Shown in pieces: positions 11,318 through 22,354 of a stretch of 64,000 nucleotides of DNA. Numbering within the stretch: position 1 is the stretch's first letter; every line of letters begins with the position of its first letter. The notes below the pieces were generated by a model. It did no database searches. It worked only from the letters and a program-made list of their open reading frames with translations, and was not told the DNA's origin. Where the stretch lies: the NCBI GenBank assembly GCA_947069175.1, contig CAMTDV010000007.1:48317681-48381680 (forward strand). The letters run 5' to 3'. The position numbers and the translations under genes were made by a program. Source of the DNA: Scalesia atractyloides (Eukaryota; Streptophyta; Magnoliopsida; Asterales; Asteraceae).

Positions 11318-13448
11318 AATTTCCACTTCTGACTTGTCAGTCCTCTTTGCTGCTGGTTTTCTTTTATGTTCTTTTCATTCCATTTTGTACACATACGTCC
11401 AATAGGATAAGAATACAAAATCATCAGGGAATATACACAAAAATTTTTAAATTTACGTATCTATATTTTCCCTGAACAAAGAAATACTGACGCATATGAA
11501 TAACAACTTATTCGTACGAAGAACAACTCATTTTAGAATTTCTGATTTAGAAACAACAAACAGAGTCATTCATACGGATAGATGAATTGTATGAACGATC
11601 AATTTTCCGTGCGAATGATGTTTAATTTGTACAAAACTAGTTTGTATAAACAGTTCATAGAAAGTTACTTGTTTTTCGGCTAAAAGTGATTCATTTAAAG
11701 TTTGTTATTCTTGTTAGTCATGGTCACACGATCAGATAATGTTTAAGTTGTTCAACTTCAAAGTATGCCAAACATTTTAAGTATACCTTAAAGAAATCAA
11801 AAACAACTTGAAAGGGAGATGTAAAGATGACTTGAGCAAAGTGAAAGTGAAATTCTATCACAAAACTTCATTTCCTTTTATACCACATCATACTCGCATG
11901 AAATACGCTTGGATCGTGCAAAGCACTACCCTCCGTACGAACCATCATTGGTCCATTCGTACGAGATACACACACTCGTACGAAATACCTCTGATTCGAC
12001 GAATCCAACTTTTTCAAAAACTGGATTTCAGTTCTTCGAGGACCTTAGGTTTTTCGTTGACCTTTTTAACAACTTTGCATATATCCACATTAATCACAAA
12101 GTTAAGTTAGGAAAAGTGCTTTTAAACAGATTTTGTTTCTTTGAGATGAGTTTACCGTTGTAAGAAAGTACTTTTATGAAGTTGCGATATCTAAGCGAAT
12201 GGTTTTTAGGACGGATCTCGGTAGAAAACCTTTGAGCTTCAATTTTGGCTAATTCAAAAAGGAACTTAATTTAACAATAAAGTAACTAAAACTAAAACAA
12301 CTACTAAACTATAAACTATATATTTACCCGATAACCTTTTTCAGAGTTTCAAGGTAAGAGAATCATACCAGCTTTTAATCTTGTCAAAAACAAGTTTTGT
12401 TAAAACATCAAATTAAATAAATAAGTATTCTGCTATGATTATCGGTATTGTTGTCCTCGTAAGCTCAACTTATCAGATATAATCATGATTAGGAGATATG
12501 ATTAATGTATAATTTATACTTACTAGCCGGTGTTCAACCACTTCACGACACATTCCCGTATCAAGATATGCACGAGAGAAAATCTTATCGGTGAGTATAC
12601 TGCTTATCATCTGTTTTGACGTATATGATGTGAGATACTCACTTATTTTGATTGAAAATAATCCCTATGTGATTAAATCATTTATTGATGAGGAACTTGA
12701 TTTTCAGATGCATGCACGACACATGAGTAAGTCTGTGAACAGGTTAGTACCATCGTACCGACAAAGATACGAACCTAGCTCCCGCATAAAGTTGTGATAT
12801 TTTATCACTTATTTTTTGGGTGAATGTGATATTTTTATCACTTGTTGATGGTCATATGCAGTATTTACATGTATGTATGGTATCATGGAAGTTCTAGAGT
12901 TGCGTCACCGTTATTTTTCGGCAAAAGATTCAACCATGATACCCAGATGATAAAGACAGCATAAAGACCGCATATCTTAGATCCTTGGCACACTATCAAA
13001 CGAAATTTTGGTACCAAGACCATATGCTAATGAATGGTTCCCACCTAGCTTGCAGTCCGTTATGTTTATATCAACCTGCACATTTTAATCTGATTTGAGC
13101 CTACCGATACATCATTAGTAAAGCTACTTATCAATTTTCGTTCTTTGTTCTTGACTGTTTATGACAGATCACCGGTGTATTTCATCATCTTCAACTTATC
13201 TATTCAAGAAACTCAATTTTGATTTTTGGTTTTCTATTGTTTTTGTATTTTTCTGAAATTTTCTCCCTTTTAAATATAGAAGGTAAATAAATAAAAGACA
13301 TTTTTGTATTTTTGCATTTTTCTGAGGTTTTTGTATTTTCATGAGAACTTCTCCCCCTAAAATATAAAACTAAGAAATATGGAAAATCTTTTTGTAGTTT
13401 TAGATTTTAGAAAAATATTTACAATAACTTTTTAGCCAAAGAAGATTT
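11318..13448 (-). other. Non-coding spacer between pol and extra ORF of element C
   Basis: About 2.1 kb without a supportable gene. It is AT-rich, and the palindrome TCGTACGA or TCGTACGA-like motifs recur at 11513 and 11935-11980, as in the LTR U3. Such a long spacer is common in Sirevirus-like elements with a third ORF and may hold its promoter or a splice acceptor, which I cannot locate. Confidence 0.5.
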
Positions 13449-14083
13449 ACTCGGGTTTCACCTTGATGCCATTGACCAAAAGAAGATAATCAAAACGTGA
13501 CTTATCAAAAGCTTTGGTAAACAGGTCGACACGTTGGTAATCGGTGTGGATCTTAACAACATTGATAAGTTTCTTTTCATAGCAATCGCGTATGAATTGA
13601 TACTTGATTTAAATGTGTTTGGTTTTGAGTGCTGTACAGGATTACGAGTGATCTGTAAAACAGCTTCGTTATCAACAAAAATAGGAGTAGTTAGAATTCA
13701 AAACCATAGTCGTGCATTTGCTATTGAATCCATAGAACCTGCAAGCCGCAACTAGAAGCCGAAATATACTCAACTTCACAGGTTGATGTAGCTACACAAG
13801 TCTGCTTTTTGCATTGCCACGTGACTAGGCGATTTCCCAAAAACTGACATCCTGCTGATGTTGACTTTGCATCGATCTTGCAGCCACCATGATCAGAATC
13901 ACTGAATGCTGTCAGATCAAAGTTATCATCCTTAGGGTACCATAGACCAGTGTCTGGGCGACCCTTCAAATAACGAAAGATCCTTTTCACAGCCATCAAA
14001 TGAGAAACCTTTGGACTGGACTGGTAGTGCGCCAAAAAACATGTTGGGTGCATTATATCGGGTCTTGAAGCAGTAAGATACAT
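13449..14083 (-). pseudogene. pol: Copia RNase H (element C), degenerate
   Basis: Residues AFSDSDHGGCKIDAKST and NRLVTWQCKKQT are the copia RNase H core. The usual threonine-glutamate-alanine-glutamate motif is changed to STCEVEYISAS. A frameshift after about 13721 separates the C-terminal piece, which ends VNGIKVKPE before a stop at about 13449. It follows the RT in the Ty1/copia order. Confidence 0.88.
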
Positions 14084-14962
14084 GAGAGATCAGATCATAG
14101 CACGGTAGAGAGATGGTTCCACATGTTCACCCATCCCGTTAGGAGTAATCCCATGATTCTGAGCTAATGGAGTTCCCAAAGGCTTTGAGTCTTTCATTTG
14201 AAATCGCTTGAGAATATCCCAGACGTACTTGGTTTGATGAATGAAGATTCCTTCCTTTGATTGCTGAACTTGCAAACCTAAAAAGGAAGTCATTTCTCCC
14301 ATGGCACTCATCTCGAACTTCTCCTGCATAATCTGCTCGAATTCTTTGCACATTCGTTCGTTGGTAGACCCAAAAATAATATCATCAACATATACTTGCA
14401 CTAGCAGCAAATCCTCATTCCTTTCCTTGATGAAGAGAGTATAGTCGATCAATCCTCATCAAAAACCATTCTTCAGAAGATAGGTAGACAACGTTTCATA
14501 CCAAGCAGTTGGAGCTTGATAAAGACCATATAACGCCTTGTTGAGAAGCCAAACCTTGTCAGGATGGATTGGATCTTCAAAACCTGGCGGTTACTTAACA
14601 TATACCTCTTCCTCAACCACACCATGAAGAAATGCACTCTTCACATCCATTTGATAAACGGTGAACTTCTTGTAGGACGCGTAAGCCAAGAAAATTCTTA
14701 TGGCCTTAAGTCGTGCAACTGGTGCATAAACTTCTTTGTAATCAATGCCTTCTACCTGATTAAAGCCCTGGACAACCAATCGTGCTTTGTTTCTCACAAC
14801 AACACCTCGGTCCTCCTTCTTGAATTTGTACACCCACCGTGTACCAATCTTCTTGTAGTTATCAGGTCTGTCAACTAACTTCCACACACCCAACTTCTGA
14901 AACTGCTGAAGTTCTTCCTGCATGGCTTCAACCAAGAGTCTTCTTTCATTGCCTCCTTCCAA
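14084..14962 (-). pseudogene. pol: Copia reverse transcriptase (element C), degenerate
   Basis: The N-terminal half (14962-14591) reads LGVWKLVDRPDNYKKIGTRW, KARLVVQGFNQVEGIDY and MDVKSAFLHG. A broken stretch follows at 14590-14453. The catalytic YVDD box is in VQVYVDDIIFGSTNE (about 14385-14350). The downstream FLGLQVQQSKEGIFIHQ is the usual copia signature. Integrase precedes it and RNase H follows, which is the Ty1/copia order. At least two breaks make it inactive. Confidence 0.92.
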
Positions 14963-15341
14963 GAATTTGGTTCAACTTGGCAAACATAGCAGGCAAAAGA
15001 CCAATCGTTCTGTCCCCCAGATTCTCTTATTTCTAAATACAGGCCAACATTCTGGTTGTTTCGAAGCTGATTACGCGTCTGCACACCACTTTGGACATCT
15101 CCAATAATATTCTGCTGAGGATGGGTATTATGGATTCGAGTTTCTAGAACATCAGAAACTCGAGCGTTTTTACCCAAATTGTTGATATTCAGATCAACAG
15201 TCAAATCAAGTGCTGGATTTGATGAGGATGTAGAGCATGACCTTCAGTCATCCCTTGAAGTTGTATATTTGACGTGACATCTGAAATTCTAGGGACTGCA
15301 ACAGGGGTTGCTTCATTTGCATCATTAAACTCATCATCTTC

Positions 15342-16390
15342 TTATGAAACATTATAATCTGCAGCATCTTCAAATTCCTCATTTTGAACAAGATTGTTAA
15401 CCGAAGTCGACACTTGAGGGTTAACAATAATTCGTCGAACTAATGACGAGTCAACTGCTGTATCACTTTCCAGTAACATTTGAGCCACAGCAGATGCATC
15501 ATTAAAAGTTGGCAGATTAAAGGAGTCGAACAGTCCATCGTAGTCAAACATCCAAGGAGCACCCGGAGCTCTTACTAATTCAGTGTATCTTTGAACCTTG
15601 ACTTCACCCCATTCTTCAATCTTCGTTGTTGACAAATTCCACACTCTGAAATTTGGAGTAGCATATCCAAGAAAGAAGCCTTCGATAGCATTCAAACCAA
15701 ATTTACCATGTGGATCAATCATAGTGCATGGAGCTCCAGAAGGTTCTAAGAAAGAAACATCCAGTTTCCTTTTATGTAGCAACTCAAAACATGTTTTCCC
15801 ATGTCTCTTCACCATTAGAAATCTATTCATTGTGTAACATGCAGAAGCAACAGCTTTCTCCCCAAAATTGAACGGGAAGTTCATATTCTACTAACATTGT
15901 GTTTGCTGTTTAATCAGAGTTCTATTCTTCCTCTCAACGACACCATTCTGTTAGGGAGTGTAGCGAGAATTGTACTCATGCAAAATGCCCTTTGAAGAAC
16001 AGTACTCATCCATAACTTGATTTTTAAATTCGATGTCGCTTCTGATTCTCCTTACCTTCAGATTTTACAAATTTTCTTACAGCGTCAGGAGATTCTTGAG
16101 GATTTCAGGAACTTCACTCTTGTGTGCCATCATATTCACCCATGAAAATCTGGAGTAGTCATCAGTAACTACCAAGCAATAAAAATCACCAAAGGTAGTC
16201 TTGTGTTTCATAGGTCCAAAGAGGTCCATATGAAGACGTTCTAGAGGCATATTCACAGTGTTGATCTTCTTCAAGGATGAGATTTTCTAACTTGCTTGCC
16301 CTTTTGACACGACACACATATGTCTTGAAGATGAAAATTCTTGACTGGTTAACCATTCACAAGATTATTTTCACCAAATAGTTCATTTTC
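15342..16390 (-). pseudogene. pol: Copia integrase (element C), degenerate
   Basis: The zinc-binding cysteines are visible as CVSCQKGKQVRKS near 16330-16290. The core starts LERLHMDLFGPM with the first catalytic aspartate and continues VVTDDYSRFSWV. Stops and frameshifts occupy 16076-15885, where the second aspartate and the glutamate should lie. The distal part (15884-15342) holds FGEKAVASACYTMNRFL, HKRKLDVSFLEPSGAPC and EGFFLGYA, typical of copia integrase C-termini. The tail after about 15540 is acidic spacer toward RT. Confidence 0.88.
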
Positions 16391-17000
16391 CTCAGGTGAA
16401 TGTGTCCATTCGTCTGTGCCAAGAGATTGATTCCTTTTCGGTGGCTTTTGAGATAAAACATGTGACTTGCACAGACATTGTAATAGCTTGGCTCATATCA
16501 AGAATATACAAGTTGTTAGTTCTTGGAGCCGATAAGAGAATCCATTCTTTGGGGATCTTGAATCCAGGTTTCAGCACATAACATCCGGTATCCTCAAAAT
16601 GTACCTTGAACTTCTTATCGTAGATTTGAGAAACGCTAAGAAGATTGTGATCAATTTGTTGCACATAATTGATCTTATCAAAACTCTCAACACCATTGGA
16701 GACCATACCCTCTCCAGTGATATATCCACCTTTATCACCAGCATAGGAAACATAACCACCCTGAATGCTTTTCACATCATACAGGAGCCGTAAGTCGCCC
16801 AGTCCTGTGCCTCGATGCTCCACTGTCAACAATCCAATGACTATTCACAGTTCCTCCTGGAACACCCTACACCTTTCAAAAATCAGATCAGTTTTTGATG
16901 GGGACCCAAGCCTTGGTGGTCTTGGGTCGCCCTTTATCATCAAGAAATGTGATTTCTATTTCTTGATGATTTGCAAATTGTGAGCCTCCTCTTGAACCAT
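16391..17000 (-). pseudogene. pol: Copia protease and gag-pre-integrase region (element C)
   Basis: The aspartic protease active site WIVDSGASRHRTG lies at about 16837-16800 on the minus strand, with arginine where methionine is usual. A frameshift directly after it leads into the gag-pre-integrase domain (VKSIQGGYVSYAGDKGGYIT and NLLSVSQIYDKKFKVHF) and to SWHRRM, the first zinc-binding histidine of integrase. A stop near 16885 separates the protease from the gag tail. Confidence 0.85.
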
Positions 17001-19630
17001 CACCGGTCTTAGGTTTCCAATATTTATGTAATTTAATTACTATTATCTACAGTTTTAAAAATTTATGGTTTTATTAAATTTTAAGATCTTGGATTCCTTT
17101 ATGAAGAATCCGATTTTAAAGCTTTTTCAATTGCTTTTATTTGTTTACGTCTCTGTTTTTCTTCTTGTTCTTTAACAATTCTTTTGTCTTGTTTTGGAGA
17201 AACAGATCGAAGTTGGCAAGTTGGTTCAGGAGTGATTCTTTCAACAAATCTTGGTTTGGCTGGATTTGTACAATTTTTGATAATGTGGCCAAATTCTCCA
17301 CATTTGAAACATGTTCTCCTTTCAACAAAACTGGGAGATCGTGTTTCATGGCTGATGTTGAACTTGTGGGTCTTGAGGTACTGGGTTCATTTTCATTACA
17401 CCCATTTGTGTGTTGAGTGTAATTATTTTGACTGTTCCTTTTCAAAGTCTTGACTTTGTTTACAAAATCTATATTAGACTTTCCTTCAAAGGTCTCGACT
17501 TTATCAGTACCCAGTAGAACTCACAAATTTAACATTTTTAAGCTTTTTCTTGTAGCGAGAGCCTTTTGCTTCAACCTTTGGTTGTGGAACTTTGGGCTTT
17601 TCAACTCGCTTCTCTTGTTTTTCTCTCGAAAATGATAATGGTTGTGATTTGGTTGGCTTTTCCTTCTCTAAAATTTGGTTGTTGAATTTTCAAACACTTG
17701 ATCTATAGAGATTGGATTTACGTTTTTAATTGGAAAATCTTTGTTTAGAGTAGATTTTCTTATCTCCAACCAGAGTATAAAACACATTATCTGTTTCATC
17801 TGTAGACACTTTTGTCTTGACAGATTTCTTAGGATCATTTTCTTGATTTTCAACAGGTTTAGTACTGGGAGCAGCAGAGAGTTCTACTCCTTTCCTTTTA
17901 TCAAGAGATTGATCCTGATCACTTCTGATTGATTCATCATCTGGTGTATCATCTTCCTCTATTTCAGATGGATTTTGATCAACATCAGATGACGAGTTTT
18001 CATGTTTGCATGGTTCTTGTGAGGAATTGTCTAGTTTGAACCCTAGTCCTACTGTAAATTCTTTAGGATTAAGTGGTACGGAGGGTTCAAAGCGAGGCAT
18101 CTCCTCTTCATCAAGCAATTTGGTATAGTTGTATTTCATCGGGGGTGGACACGACTTATACCCAATGCATTTAATGTCTCCTTTTAGTTTTTGAACATTA
18201 ATGATATGATTAAGCACATATCGGGAGTTAGAATAACTGTCCAATTTAAGCTTAATCGCATCATGTTCGCATTTGGCGATGGCTAAATCTTTCTTTGTTT
18301 CTTCAAGGAGATTAATATAGTAATTAATTCCTGTCTGTTTATTCAAAACTGTTTTTGTTAATTTAGAAACGTTTTTCTTTAGGGTTTCTATTACAGATTT
18401 GAATTCTTTTTCGTTTCGAGTTAAAGCCAAGTTCGCCTCTTTGCATTTAGATAGTTCAACAACTAACTTTTGATTATGACTGTTGATCGTTTCATATTTT
18501 GTTTTTAATTCAGCACAGTCATTGCAAACTTTAGGAGAGTCGGAATTTACCTGACTTGTTGAACCGGAACATTCGTCATGAAGGCAGTATGATGAGGAAA
18601 GGTTGCACTATCTGTAAAGAATCTTTATGTATCTATTGATGCAGCTTCAGCTTTCTTCATCAAACCCACCTTTTCACTCTTCATCTTCTCAGCTTCACTC
18701 AGCAACTTTCTGACCTCAGCATCACATCCTTCTCTGATCTCTGAATCAGATCCATAACCACCCGAACTTGAGCATTCTTCATCAGAACTACTAGTATACC
18801 CTGAAGTATCATCATCATCTGAGTTATCAATGCTGTGAACGTGCTTGATTCGGTTGATGGTCTTGGCGTAACATGCAGTTCCTCCATTACTCTCATTTCC
18901 CAATTGAATTGACCAATCGCATCCTTCATTGGCTTGAACAACTAAAGCTTGCTATTTGAAGGTCCAGATTGATTGGTGTTGTTTGGGTTACCAACAGCCA
19001 CTATTCGTCTATCATTGTTGACTTGAGCTGTGTTGGATGGTTGAGATTGATTTCGAAAGGGGTTGTGATTTCCTTGTTTGATGGGCCTCGTGCACTCATG
19101 TTTGAAGTGCCCTCTTTCTCCGCAGTTGAAGCAAGTAATGACATTTTTATCAAAACCATATTTTGTATCCTTCTTGCTCTCCAAACTGGTTCTTCTTGTT
19201 CTGCTCATGTAATCCTTTGCTCTTCTCACTGCACTAGCAAACGCCCACTTGATATCCATTAGCTCCATCTCATCTTTGTCTATCTGCTGGTAGTCTTCAT
19301 TTGTCAAATTGATGTTTCCAATTTGACCAACTACCAATCCGCAATAGGCACTGACCATGGTGTTTAGAAGTTCCATATGCTCTTGAGCAACTTCTACGCT
19401 AACCTTGGACAGATGAGATGGGTCAAGTCTGAAAGTTGTTTCCATAGAAAGCCTGTTGAGGAGCTTGCTGTGGAACTTGAGGTGCTAGATCTCGTGGTTG
19501 TGGTAGAAAGGCTTTCAGATCAAATGCTTGTCCATAAGCCTGAGTACTTGAGCTTGTAGACTGATTTGTTTGAACAGGTTGTAGTAGAAAGGGATTCACA
19601 TTTGATACAAACGCGGTTTGAAGCTTTAGT
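17001..19630 (-). pseudogene. gag: Long copia gag (element C), degenerate and 5' truncated
   Basis: Reading right to left, the capsid part ends with a zinc knuckle CFNCGERGHFKHEC (near 19140-19095). A serine- and acid-rich stretch follows (SDDDDTSGYTSSSDEECSSS, near 18815). A coiled-coil-like segment follows (17726-18430, with NEKEFKSVIETLKKNVSKLT and LNHIINVQKLKGDIKCIGY). A second knuckle CFKCGEFGHIIKNC lies near 17310-17270. This long gag with two distant knuckles is the pattern I know from Asteraceae Sirevirus-like copia elements. Multiple frameshifts break it. The N-terminus, leader, primer site and 5' LTR are missing because the sequence joins the element D LTR at about 19630. Confidence 0.82.
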
Positions 19631-21573
19631 CACCGACATCCTTTTCAAGCTTGCTGAAGACTCTCTGCTGCAAGACACACGATGCCGGAATCTTTTGCTG
19701 TCACCGGAGTTCTGCCGGAGAAACAGAGGAGTCCAGTCGGTATACCTTACGCTTAAATCCTTCATTCTTTTTATTTAATCTCACATGTAATTAACCACCA
19801 GACACTAATGATCATGATTAAAACTTCGAACCAGTCAGTCATCGTTTCTGGTTAAGACTGACGAAGAAGACGAAGTTTCGGTAACATATAAGTTTAATTT
19901 AAATCAAGAAATAACTCGGGTTAGACACACAGTCCAGCGGTGGACTGTGTGCACATTAACACGTAAATGTCTCGAGTTCGAATCTTGTTCCACGCACCTT
20001 CGCCCTAATAAAAATGTTCTTTTTTTAACCGAACCGGAGTCAAGGCGCAAGATGTTAAGTTTAAAAAAAAACCGGAATAATAACCAAGATAGACACACAG
20101 TCTAGCAGTGGACTGTGTGCGCATTTAAAACACAGGTCACGAGTTCGAGTCCGGACTACCGCACCGGTCCGGACAATTATCAAACTTTTTATTTAAGTCA
20201 GAAATGAAAATACTTAGTTTGTATTTAAGTATAATAAAAATCAGTTTATTTAACAAGTTGGACACACAGTCCAGCGGTGGACTGTGTGTTAACATAAACC
20301 ACAGGTCCCGGGTTCGAGACCTGTGGAGCGCACCGAGTCACTGATTAAAATCTTTTTAGAAATAAGTTGATTTTCGGATTAATCTAATTAATATATAAAT
20401 ATAATTAAAAACAAAAATATTTCGGGTTAGACACGTAGCTCAGTTGGTAGAGCTGCGTGCACGCGTACGGGAGGTCTTGGGTTCGAGCCTCACTCAGCGC
20501 ACACATACACGCATACGAACCGGTCAAAGTCAACAGTCAACGGTCAAAAAAAGTCAACTTTTTTTTATTATTTTTATTTATTTATTTTAATTAAAAATCA
20601 ATTAAAAATACTTAAAAATAACATTTTTAAGGTTAGAAAATAGCCTTAAACTCACAAAAATACACCCAACAATCCTACTAAAATGGATTAATAAAATCCG
20701 TTTACTTACCGAACCATAATGCTATTTATCTAGGTTAATTTCACTCGTGGTTAAAACCACATCGCGTGCATTCAACATCATCAACCGAACGCACCCACTG
20801 TGAGTGAATCTTACAACTCCCCCTTTTTAATTACACGTTTTGGGGTGTGTCATGTGTCACAAAATAATTAACTCGTTTATTTAAACTTGTGCCATACCAT
20901 ATTGTGATCTAAACTTAGATTGTTTATATTGTTGTGGTTATGTATTTCATTTTGTCAACTTATATGAAAGTCATTCATTAAGCCCATCAGTTCCTCGTGG
21001 GAGACGAGTTGAGCAATGCGTGCCTCAAAACAAATCCATTATTGTTCATGTGTGTATTATTGAGTTTATATTGTTTGTAGTTATGTATTTTATATTGTCA
21101 AGTTTATGCAATTCATTCATTAGGCCCATCAGTTCCTCGTGAGAGACGAGTTGAGCAACGCGTGCCTCTAAACGATCCATTATTGTTCATGTGTGTATTG
21201 TTTATTATTAAATTGATTGGTGAATAAGTTTACATCTATTTTTACTCATGTGTGGTTGTGCACTTATTTTATAATCAATTAAATAAACTTGTTCAAATGT
21301 TTTCCATAGGATTCAGTCGCCAACTTTTTGTTGATCCAAAAACCCTTTTTACACATGATACAGGTGAACAGGATGAAGCAAGGAAAACATAGGAAATGCT
21401 TTAGAAGAAAACAATGAAGCCTAGATTGATATTTAGGACATGTTGTAATATTGATTGTAATTTTCCATTAAAGTGTGTTAATGAATATGAAACGTTAAAA
21501 TAAATGTCATGAGCTTTGATGATAACCCAATCATGCCCCGATCACCTTTTCCGCTGCGGGTCGGGGTGTGACA
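19630..21573 (+). repeat. Element D 5' LTR, 5' truncated
   Basis: It matches 26516-28467 with few differences by eye, so the two copies belong to one recent element. The right end GGGGTGTGACA is followed by a primer site. The first ~675 bases present in the 3' LTR are missing, and the LTR begins abruptly inside the gag remnant of copia C. It contains four tandem tRNA-like units (19918-20502), two repeats of an AGTTCCTCGTGRGAGACGAG hairpin (about 20990 and 21130) and intron-like splice signals (20800 and 21362). Confidence 0.85.
19918..20502 (+). repeat. Four tandem tRNA-like units in D 5' LTR
   Basis: Units start at about 19918, 20086, 20254 and 20423, a period of 168-169 bases. Each has an ~80-base head and an AT-rich tail. 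The head holds a box A-like segment inside a 10-bp stem (CACACAGTCC with GGACTGTGTG in units 1 and 3; unit 2 has one mismatch; CACGTAGCTC with GAGCTGCGTG in unit 4), a box B-like GAGTTCGA or GGTTCGA, and an end near GCGCACC. Unit 4 has the most tRNA-like TAGCTCAGTTGGTAGAGC. A T7 run near 20020 could end pol III transcription of unit 1. No complete cloverleaf is visible, so these are not functional tRNA genes. Confidence 0.75.
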
Positions 21574-21576
21574 GAT

Positions 21577-21589
21577 TGGTATCAGAGCC
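21577..21589 (+). promoter_or_regulatory. Primer binding site, element D
   Basis: TGGTATCAGAGCC follows the LTR end by three bases. It is complementary to initiator tRNA-Met. Confidence 0.9.
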
Positions 21590-22354
21590 ATGACTATAGG
21601 GATATAGGATAGGTTATTAGACCCTTAGAGCCTATACTATAGTCTGCCTAAATTTTAATTGATTAGGTGGTTACATACAAACTTATGATATTTATTTGTT
21701 TCATATATGTTTATATTTACAGTCAAACATACATACTTACATACACATTCATTATACATATTTCAATGTTCATATATTCAAATCATTTTCATACTCTCAG
21801 TATTCAAAGATTTTGTTGCAATTTTCAAATCTCATCAAAGTAAGTTCTGCGACGGGCATGTAGTAACTGGAAGGGTACAAGTACCGGTAGTCGGAACGTC
21901 CTGTCTAGGTTGGCATTCGTAAAAATCCAATATAACGGACCAGTTTGCCTACCTGGGGACTAACGATGAGAGTACGAAGGACCTATTAGGCCAAAGCATG
22001 TCACACCAAACGTCGTTCGAACTAACCCCACTTTGAGGTGTCACCGTGTCTACACCTGGACACATTCCGAATATCACACGTTGTATACATATTTCTCGAT
22101 TTTCTCCGGGTTTTAGTGTACGTAACCAGGCTAACACATGCGAACCATATGAAAAACCCGGTATTCATGGGGGCCCACATGATTACGAAGGTGAAGTATG
22201 GCGGCATGTAGGGCCTAATGACGAGCAAAGCCCAAGACATCCTATGGATGTAGTAGATTTATTTTTCTATAATTATTTTATGAATGTTCATTCCTAGTGC
22301 GACCCATGATCCCAAAAGCATCCAACTCATACTCTTGACATGTATTCCTTGTAG
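21590..22354 (+). other. Element D leader
   Basis: About 765 bases before the gag start. The segments 21574-21643, 21857-21909 and 21937-22000 are nearly identical to element A. No credible gene is present. Confidence 0.7.

Noticed and set aside
19918..20502. Cluster of functional tRNA genes
   Set aside because: Boxes A and B are present but acceptor stems, anticodon arms and CCA-adjacent pairing are not. The units sit in both LTR copies of a transposon.
6398..21573. One single LTR shared by elements A and D and split by the copia block
   Set aside because: The left half (6398-7047) differs strongly from the D 3' LTR whereas the right half is almost identical to it. A single LTR copy should be evenly diverged. 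A recombinant LTR remains possible and is reported as a finding.
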